NCBI GenBank assembly: GCA_949358305.1
Contig: OX442319.1
Span: forward strand, 4,650,001-4,714,000
Length of the DNA stretch: 64,000 nt
Direction: 5' to 3'
Origin: Strigamia acuminata
Lineage: Eukaryota > Arthropoda > Chilopoda > Geophilomorpha > Linotaeniidae
Below, piece by piece: positions 56,858 through 64,000 of this stretch. A program made the translations under genes and the position numbers. Every line of letters begins with the position of its first letter. Positions within the stretch are counted from its first letter, which is position 1. The notes beneath the pieces were generated by a model. The model worked only from the letters and a program-made list of their open reading frames with translations, was not told where the DNA came from and did no database searches.

Positions 56858-57598
56858 CTTGTAATCAATTAATGCAATCAGTAGTAATGATGAGGGAATA
56901 CACGATTTATAAGCTTGAAGTTTTGTTATTTGAATAAAATCGGCCTTGATTCAACTTTGGTTAATACGACAGTGAATTCTTCGCAGTCCGGAGAGGATTT
57001 TCCTAAGACTTTTTTTCAAGTTTAATTTGGTGGAATTGACCATTTGTTCCCCCAGGAGCTTTTACACGAAATTTCTGAATACCAACACTATTTTTCCTTA
57101 TTTCTACACTAAACAATTCATAGGTTAAGTTAGGTAGAAAAAAAAAAGCGGGGTCGTGTAAAATTTAGTTTGACGTCACACAACGCCTTGTCAATCAAGG
57201 TCGATAAGGTTCCGTCAGCACGGTTGAGACAGGATGTTTTGAAGAATAAAGAGGTCCTGTCATCTAGAATTTTGAGTCAACTGGTTTAATATCGAAAAAA
57301 AGGGGTTGTCAGGCTCAATATCTTATATCTGGACCAAAACATCCAATTTTTGGCAAAAACGTCTAATTTTTAGCCCAAAACGTCCAATTTTCGGCCAAAA
57401 AAGTCATTTCTTGGCTTTGGATTTGTTTTGCTTTCTTGGTGCGAAATCCAGATCCAGATCCAATTGTTTCGTCGGTTTAACGTTACCGAAGCAACGTATT
57501 CTAGGATTGTGAGACACTACACGTACACAACACGCATACACTTACATGCATATATAAGTATTACCATAACAATTTGAATCATTCTTATTTTACAAAAC

Positions 57599-58745
57599 AT
57601 GGCGTTCGTAACACTTCCCATCATCTCGCTCGAAAGTGCTAGTTTAGTCAAAACTGCAATCAATTTGTGGAAATTTATTATTTCTCAAACATTCCACGAC
57701 GACCTTCGTGAATCTTGGGATGGACCTAAAGGTAGTGTATGGGCACATTGGTCAGAAATTGAGAATGCCGTTAGTGAAAAAGCCGACTGTTTGGTTTTGC
57801 CTCCGTCTGTTAAACTCCGAATACGCCCAGTAGTCAAGTCCGTAGGACAAGAGATACTCGAATGGCTGGATTGGCCAATAAATCAAGCTCTTGGGCACGA
57901 CATTTGGATTAAATTGGAGAACTGCATTCAATTCATCTCGTGGACGACGCGTGGAAAAGTGGATGAGACGGAAACAGCCCGAGTGCTTTCAAAACTGGAT
58001 AAAGTGTTCACATTGGATCAAAGATACAGAATCGCTTGTTTGTTTTGTGTCCAAGACGTTGTCGAAGCATTGTGGCAGCAGTTTCACGATCTGCCAGCGG
58101 AGTTCAAGCTCAATTGCAATCCAATGATGCAAAAGATGTTGAGTTATTGGACCGATGTCATGACGCATGATGGAGGATGCAGTAAGGTCGAGATGTTTCA
58201 ATTGTTCGTGACAACCGATAATGTGAGTGGGCTGAAATACCTGTGGTCGACGCTTAAGGAAGACGAAAGAAACGAATTCGTTCATTGGCTGTCGCCTATG
58301 GAATACACGAAACGAATGAATTTCTTTTTTGTTTCGCAGTTGAACGAGCGCCAACTGGAACTTTATTTCGTTCAACCTTGGTTTGTATGTTTCGGTTTGC
58401 GACAGGTCTTACTTGATTGGGTGTATGTGGATTTGTTTGTAGAGCTCGCGAACCGTTTTCTTCGACTGGTAGATGCAGGGGATGTTAGTGAATTATTCTG
58501 GTACTCGGCGATGCACATTTCTCAAAATCCACACGATGGCAGATACAAGCTGTGTTTTGCCCATTTGTTGGCGATTACTTCGTCCGAGCAGAAAAAGAGA
58601 TCTCATTCAATCCGAAGTGATAGATCCCGAGTGTTGCATTATCTTACACCGGGCGAAGGATTTTGCAAATATCAATTTGTTGTTAAATGATGCGAGTAAG
58701 AAGGAAAGAAATGTTATATTATCACGTTTGAAAATTCATTTTTAG
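57599..58745 (+). pseudogene. Tandem family copy 2: near full length, late frameshift
   Basis: It begins MAFVTLPIISLESASLVKTA and aligns with copy 1 throughout. Near 58594 a run of five A replaces the four A found in copy 3, and the frame shifts. The native C-terminus (IILHRAKDFANINLLLNDA, then SRLKIHF) continues in another frame to 58745, whereas the shifted frame ends at 58690. The lesion could be a real mutation or a base-call error in a homopolymer. The upstream block from 57511 is 88 bp before the ATG. Confidence 0.75.
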
Positions 58746-59717
58746 AGGGATTCATTCAAATGGATGAGGGAACAAATATATAAAAAAAATATTGAGGTTT
58801 AGTAATTTGAATAAAGTTATTTGCTTGTTAAAAATGGTTTAAATTTGATTGAATGGCGAGACCAAAAACACCATGCTGTCACGGTAACAGGGTTTAAATG
58901 AAAAATTTATGACAAAAATCGAATTTTTATATCATTAATCGAGATATGTTATGGGAGTCAGTCGGCTGTAACTTTATCATATTTACAGTAATTGTTTTTT
59001 TTTAAATTTCTTATTTATTGTTGATAAAAAAAGTATTAATTTTACATTTTTGACGTTAAAACCTCGTATAAAAAGATAATAATTCTCTATTTGGAAATGT
59101 TTGAGGTTTCGTGCGTCTGGGTCTAAGACAATAGAATGTAGATTGACGTCACACATACAATGCCTTTTGTGAAGAAGCTCGTCGCCGGGTTGTTTTAATC
59201 CTATCTAAATCGTCGCAACGTAATGCCATCTTATAGTTTCTCATTCCTTCTACTGACAACTTCTTTTTATTCTACTGCTCGCAGAGACTGGTTAGAAGGA
59301 TCATTTTTCACATGATAGCATAATTTTGTTTTAAATTGATACTGATATTCGAAAAATGTGTGTAATAAATTTACTGAACAAGTGTATAAGTCTACGAAAT
59401 TGTTTCTAAGTCAATCTGAGATGCTGGGAGTCTAAAAATCCAATTTTATTTGAATATTTCCTAATAGTTCTTGACATATCAGCATTTAATTGCAAAAGCA
59501 TGCAGTGCCAACAACATTTTTTGAGCCACTGGGTGATGAGCGCCTCAACATCTTCCAAACTCCCGGCATTCGACCTCGGAAAGGGATGGAAGAAACAAGA
59601 TGTCATTGTCGCGAAGGCGTTTATTCTGGTATTTCTTCCGTTGTCTTCTTTGTCCTGGATTCACTCTTCGTTCAATTGTTGGCAAAAACGTCTAATTTTT
59701 AGCCCAAAACATCCAAT
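58746..59717. other. Spacer between family copies 2 and 3
   Basis: No gene recognised. The right end (59680-59720, GGCAAAAACGTCTAATTTTT) repeats the sequence at 57350-57375 upstream of copy 2. Confidence 0.45.
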
Positions 59718-60197
59718 TTGGTAAGGCCTAGTTTTTTTTCGAAACGAATCAATTTCTTTTTTGTTTCGCAATTGAACGAGCGTCAACTGGAAGTTTATTT
59801 CCAAACCGATACTTATTCTTTTCTGTATTTCGGTTTGTTAGATCTCCTGCAAGATTGGGTGTATGTGGATTTGTTTATAGGGCTCGCGAACCGTTTTCTT
59901 CGACTGGTAGATGCGTTGCATGTTAGTGAATTATTCTGGGACGCGGTGATGCACATTTATGAAAATCCACACGATGACAGATACAAGCTGTGTTTTGCCC
60001 AATTGCTGGCGAATGCTTCGTTGGAGCAGAAAAGAGATCTCATACAATCCGAAGTGAGATATCCCGAGTGTTGCATTATCTTAGACCGGGCAAAGGATTT
60101 TGCAAGTATCAATTTGTTGTTAAATGGTGCGAGTAAGAAGGAAAGAAATGTTATATTATCACGTTTGAAAATTATATTTTCAGAGGGATTCATTTAA
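59718..60197 (+). pseudogene. Tandem family copy 3: C-terminal fragment
   Basis: From about 59741 the frame matches the C-terminal 40 percent of copies 1 and 2 (KRINFFFVSQLNERQLEVYF, DWVYVDLFIGLANRFL, IILDRAKDFASINLLLNGA) up to a stop at 60197. The N-terminal part is absent, replaced by unrelated sequence that joins directly to the upstream GGCAAAAACG block. It is not expected to make a whole product. Confidence 0.8.
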
Positions 60198-60495
60198 AAA
60201 TACGTGTAAATCGTTTAAATCTTGTAAAGCTTTTTTTGAAGTTTAATGTTTGAAATTCCTGTGGTAGACGGGGAAAAAGAATTTGTGCGTTCCTTTTAAA
60301 ATAATTTTTTTCATTTTACGTTCAATTTTCGGCATAAAACATCGAATTTTCGGCCAAAAAAATCATTTTTTGGCCAATTCTGGTTCCGGTTCCGGTATAC
60401 TAACTTACATGAGACACTACACGTACACAACACGTATACACTTACATATTTTTTACATTACCATAATAATTTGAACCATTTTTGTTTTACAAAAC

Positions 60496-60806
60496 ATGGC
60501 GTTCTTAACACTTCCCATCATCTCGCTCGAACGTGCTAGTTTAGTCAAAACTGCAATTAGCTTATGGAAATTTAACCCAAGTATTTTTCAATCATTCCAT
60601 GACGACCTTCGTAAGTCGAGTGTATGGAGACATTGGTCGGAATTTGTAATTACCGTTAGTGAAAAAGCCGACTGTTTGGTTTTGCCTCCATCTTTTAAAC
60701 TTCGAATACGCCAAATACTTCCGTCCATTGGACTAGAGAGTAGTCGTCCTTGGCTGGATGCCTCCAGCACCACGTCCAGACTCAAATGATCGATAAGTGT
60801 TCACAT
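60496..60806 (+). pseudogene. Tandem family copy 4: N-terminal fragment
   Basis: It begins MAFLTLPIISLERASLVKTA and follows the family to PSFKLRIRQILPSIG and WLD, then leaves the alignment and stops at 60789. Immediately after, GATAAGTGTTCACATT (60791-60806) matches the nucleotides of copy 2 near 57997-58013, so an internal segment has been deleted. The shared upstream block begins at 60411, 85 bp before the ATG. Confidence 0.8.
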
Positions 60807-61127
60807 TAAAACCCGGAATTCCACACGGAATTGATGGAATTTTTTTCATTATTCTTCACAATATTCTTTCAAGAGAAATTTTTATACAAGTTGTCAATAA
60901 AGCACGTAATATGCCAAAAAAATATTTGTTATTTCTAAAAAACATGTATTCTGAGTCTGATTTTCTAGGGCACTACAAAAGTGACAAATGGACATAAAAA
61001 TCGTCTGTTTGCCTCTAGCGGCACTAGGTAAAACGCCGAACAGCTGATCGAGATGAACAGCTGAACCACTTGTGATGAGGCAACCGACCATCATCAATTT
61101 AACAATGCATATCATTATGATGGGACC

Positions 61128-61490
61128 ATGAAATTGCAAAAAATTAATGTAGAAAAATTTAAAGGTGACCCACTGAAATGGCCTAGATTTTGAGCAAATT
61201 TTCTTGTGACTGTTGATACAAATCCACACGTCACAAAGGCCAGCAAATTAATACACTTGCAATCATATCTTACTGATGAAGCACTTCGAGTAGTATAAGG
61301 GTTGGTGCCCACGTCTGAAAATTACAGCTATGCAAAAAATCTCTTAATTCGAAGATATGGTCGAGATGACGTGCAACTTGGAGCTCATATGACTGCTTTG
61401 CGGTCCATTAAATCCGTTTCTAAGCGACAAGATTTAGTTGCATTGATGTCATTGTTAGATAAATGCGAAACTCATGTACGCGTTTAGTAT
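61128..61490 (+). pseudogene. Bel/Pao gag-like (DUF1759) fragment
   Basis: A frame with two nonsense codons (61194 and 61299) encodes KFKGDPLKWPRF, then ASKLIHLQSYLTDEALRVV, then SYAKNLLIRRYGRDD. This is the conserved DUF1759 pattern of Bel/Pao retrotransposons (F.GD...WP.F; L...L...A......Y..A...L..R.G). The presence of stops marks it as dead. Confidence 0.8.
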
Positions 61491-61890
61491 CAGCAAGGTG
61501 CATCCTGTGACCGCTTGTGATGAAGAAGTTATGTTGGCAACAGTGTTTGTTTGCGTCACCTTTGAGGGACGGAGTGTTGTAGTGCAGTGTCTTTTAGATA
61601 ATGGCAGTCGGACGTCGTTTCTGCTGGCCAAAACAGCAAAAGAGTTAAAAATGAATCGTCTCAAGACAACAAACGTGTCTATTTCTACATTTGGTTCATC
61701 ACAGCCTCAGACCACTGCAACAAAAATTTATAGGGTTGACCTATCAAATATAAATGATCAAGGTCCATCAATAAGTGTGAAAGTTGTTGAATCCCCATAC
61801 ATTATCAAACCTACAGTTAATAAATTACGGCCGAGCCTGCGAGCCAGCCTCAACAAAAAAAATATTTATATAAATTATCATTATCAATAA
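61474..61890 (+). pseudogene. Bel/Pao protease (DUF1758) fragment
   Basis: The frame is shifted by one relative to the gag fragment. VVVQCLLDNGSRTSFL matches the aspartic protease active site of Bel/Pao elements, with Asn where Ser or Thr is usual (D-N-G). It is followed by STFGSSQPQTTATKIYRVDL. The zinc-knuckle region expected between gag and protease is missing. Confidence 0.75.
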
Positions 61891-62145
61891 AGTTATTTCC
61901 TACAAAAATGAGGAAAATATAGAAATGGCGCAAAAATGTGCGCAAAATTTTGAATTTAAAAACTGTCGCAAGCCAGGACCGAGACCACTTTTTGTTCCAG
62001 TGCTTGCTCTCGCAATATTATTTATTTATTTTTCTTGTTTTGATTTCAGGATAAGTGTTCATCTCGTGATAAATAAGCTTACAGTCGCTGCCAATCTGCC
62101 ACTAACAAGTCACCTTCCAATTGTGTTACTTGAATACAATCCAAC

Positions 62146-62280
62146 ATGAAGACAAAACGCAGGAATTTCTGTTGCAATCTGTGCGCTTATTCGGGTTTGT
62201 TTTATTCACATTTGAAACAACACATGCTTCAACACACCGGTGAAAAGCCTTACAGATGTAATTTATGTAAATTTAATTAA
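62146..62280 (+). pseudogene. C2H2 zinc-finger fragment
   Basis: A 44-codon frame starting MKTKRRNFCCNLC holds one complete C2H2 finger (C-x2-C, then H-x3-H as HLKQHMLQH), the classic linker TGEKPY, and the first cysteines of a second finger before TAA. It lies within the broken Bel/Pao region and looks like a captured or isolated fragment of a host zinc-finger gene. Confidence 0.65.
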
Positions 62281-62389
62281 TTTAGTTTAAAATTTACAGA
62301 TATTCACTAAAAATTCCTTAAAAGAAATTAAAAACTTTGATAAAGTTTGTAGATATTTCTAAAGGCAATGGCTAATTCATGTCTTGGCT

Positions 62390-62715
62390 TGTAATTTTAT
62401 GTTTTTAAATCTAAATTCTCATGATTTTGATGTTTTTAAATCTAAATTCTCATGATTTTGATGTTTTTAAATCTAAATTCTCATGATTTTGATGTTTTTA
62501 AATCTAAATTCTCATGATTTTGATGTTTTTAAATCTAAATTCTCATGATTTTGATGTTTTTAAATCTAAATTCTCATGATTTTGATGTTTTTAAATCTAA
62601 ATTCTCATGATTTTGATGGTTTTAAATCTAAATTCTCATGATTTTGATGTTTTTAAATCTAAATTCTCATGATTTTGATGGTTTTAAATCTAAATTCTCA
62701 TGATTTTAATGTTTT
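62390..62715. repeat. 31-bp minisatellite
   Basis: About ten near-identical copies of GTTTTTAAATCTAAATTCTC followed by ATGATTTTGAT. Confidence 0.95.
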
Positions 62716-62849
62716 AAAATGGAGAGTGTTAATCATGACATCTGTTTATTAATAGGTGCTGACTAATAAGGAAAGATAGCAACTGGAAGAAGCAAAAAGG
62801 TGGAATCAGGACTTCTCGCCATGGAAACAATTTTTGGGTAGACGTTATA

Positions 62850-63420
62850 CAGGGTGTATCAGAATTCATGTTACACAGAAATAAGGGGTATAGAGGGGGA
62901 TCAGGAGATCACATTTCCACTAATCAAAAATTCCAAAAAAAATTTCCCACTTTGTTACAACCCCAAAAACAATGGAAGATTTCAAATATCGTGTCACGCA
63001 TATCGCCCACATTTTCCAGGTTAAAGCGCAATTCTCAAATAAAAAGATACAAGCCTATCATTTTAATGTTAAAGAATCACAAAAAAACCCCAAAAATCCG
63101 GGAAAACTAAAATAAATCATTTATGTAAAAGATTAATTTCTTTAGATTATTTACCAAACTGTGCATTTGAACGTGTAGAGCATTTCTTGTAATAAACTTC
63201 TGCTGTTGGCTACCGATTGTGTCTTTTTATTTGAGAATTGTGCTTTAACCTGGCAAATGTGGGCGACATGCGTGACACGCGATATTTGAAATCTTCCATT
63301 GTTTTTAGGTTGTAACAAAATGGGAAATTTTTTTTGGAATTTTTGATTAGTGGAAACGTGATCTCCTGGTCCCTCTCTATACCCCCTATTTCTGTGTAAC
63401 ATAAATTCTGATACACCCTG
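62850..63420. mobile_element. MITE with about 190-bp terminal inverted repeats, TA-flanked
   Basis: It starts CAGGGTGTATCAGAATTCAT and ends with the complementary ATAAATTCTGATACACCCTG. TA flanks both ends (62848-62849 and 63421-63422), as for Tc1/mariner-type insertions. The inverted arms remain similar for nearly 200 bp; the 200-bp centre is unique and non-coding. Confidence 0.88.
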
Positions 63421-63534
63421 TATAGAGTGTCATCAAAGGTTGAGACAGCTAATGTGGTCAACACCATTGTCCTACATTCTCGTGTGGACAAATCCCTCGA
63501 ATCAATCGAGATATGTCATGAATCAAATGACATC

Positions 63535-63849
63535 AGTCAGGTAACCAATCAATGTCACCGACATTTTCATAAGACAGTTCAAAAACGTGATGGTCGCTTT
63601 GAAGTTCACCGCCCTTGGATGGTGGAACAAAAGCTATTGGCAAGCAACTATCACATAGTCGAAAAACGGTTCTGGTCTCTAATCAAACGTTTGCAAAAAA
63701 ATCCAGCGCTTTTTGAGGCGTATGACCAGATCATAACAAAGCGGCCTAAAGAGGGAGTTGTAGAAATTGCCCCTGACCCAAAAAAGAAATGTGGCTATTA
63801 CTTACCACATCCGGCAGTGGTTAAAAAAGATCGTTCGACTACAAAAGTT
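63535..63849 (+). pseudogene. Bel/Pao reverse transcriptase N-terminal fragment
   Basis: The frame encodes RFEVHRPWMVEQKLLASNYH, then LIKRLQKNPALFEAYDQII and YYLPHPAVVKKDRSTTKV, the entry region of Bel/Pao RT. It is cut in mid-domain at 63850 by an LTR-like insertion. Together with the gag and protease pieces it marks one scattered element of about 2.7 kb. Confidence 0.8.
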
Positions 63850-64000
63850 TGTGAGTGTTTGGACGGACGCCACGTGGTCGGGGGAGAGCCACGGGACGCT
63901 GGACACAACACACACGATAAATTACACTTCCGAAATACACAAGAGACACAAGTTTAGTTTAAGGTAAGCTTTATTATGTCTAGGGGTATGATGTGGTGTC
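63850..64000. mobile_element. LTR inserted in Bel/Pao RT (continues past the window)
   Basis: It starts TGTGAGTGTTTGGACGGACG and matches the solo LTR at 38502 in the same orientation, with few differences over 150 bp. Whether it is a solo LTR or the start of a full element cannot be seen. Confidence 0.7.

Overview
This is eukaryotic, metazoan nuclear DNA. The genes have short spliceosomal introns, the background is AT-rich, and the families are animal ones: a caspase, BTB-BACK-kelch proteins, a CCSER protein, a SKAP adaptor and a sushi/C-type-lectin receptor. Copia, Gypsy and Bel/Pao retroelements, hAT-type and TA-flanked MITEs, and a decayed Tc1/mariner-type transposase tail fit an invertebrate. 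My best guess is an arthropod, but the species cannot be read from the sequence. No bacterial operons, CRISPR arrays, rRNA or tRNA genes were seen.

Layout. 1-5182: an internally deleted Copia element abutting a decayed, 5'-truncated Gypsy element. 5183-11640: gene-poor repeats, including a large broken palindrome (5667-9286) with a hAT-like MITE and a transposase-bearing foldback nested in it, two more hAT MITEs and a 25-bp minisatellite. 11748-15318 (-): a five-exon gene for an unknown tail-anchored protein with a cysteine cluster. 17326-25112 (+): a ten-exon CCSER-family gene whose exons all join in frame (863 aa). 28210-29427 (+): a three-exon short-prodomain caspase. 31064-33250 (-) and 33574-37756 (+): a divergent BTB-kelch pair sharing about 320 bp between start codons. 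38500-41100: a solo LTR, then an inverted duplication carrying two TATA-box-driven small secreted-protein genes around a Copia remnant. 42508-46122 (+): a type II membrane protein with three sushi and three C-type lectin domains, convergent with an intronless BTB-kelch gene (46234-48021, -). 48620-51775: a very homogeneous 44-bp satellite. 53359-55125 (-): a seven-exon SKAP orthologue (340 aa). 55718-60806: four tandem copies (one intact, three damaged) of an intronless family I do not recognise. 61128-63849: a broken Bel/Pao element carrying a MITE, a minisatellite and a zinc-finger fragment. 63850-64000: start of an LTR also seen at 38502.

The genes do not form one pathway. Several belong to signalling and innate-immunity classes (SKAP adaptor, lectin/sushi receptor, caspase, BTB-kelch proteins that are typically Cullin-3 adaptors), but any link between them is inference from family knowledge. 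Almost every larger intron is filled by its own AT-rich minisatellite, each with a different repeat unit; this is the most conspicuous genome-scale trait of the window.

The exon models were built by hand from splice signals and phase. They are self-consistent but have no transcript support here.
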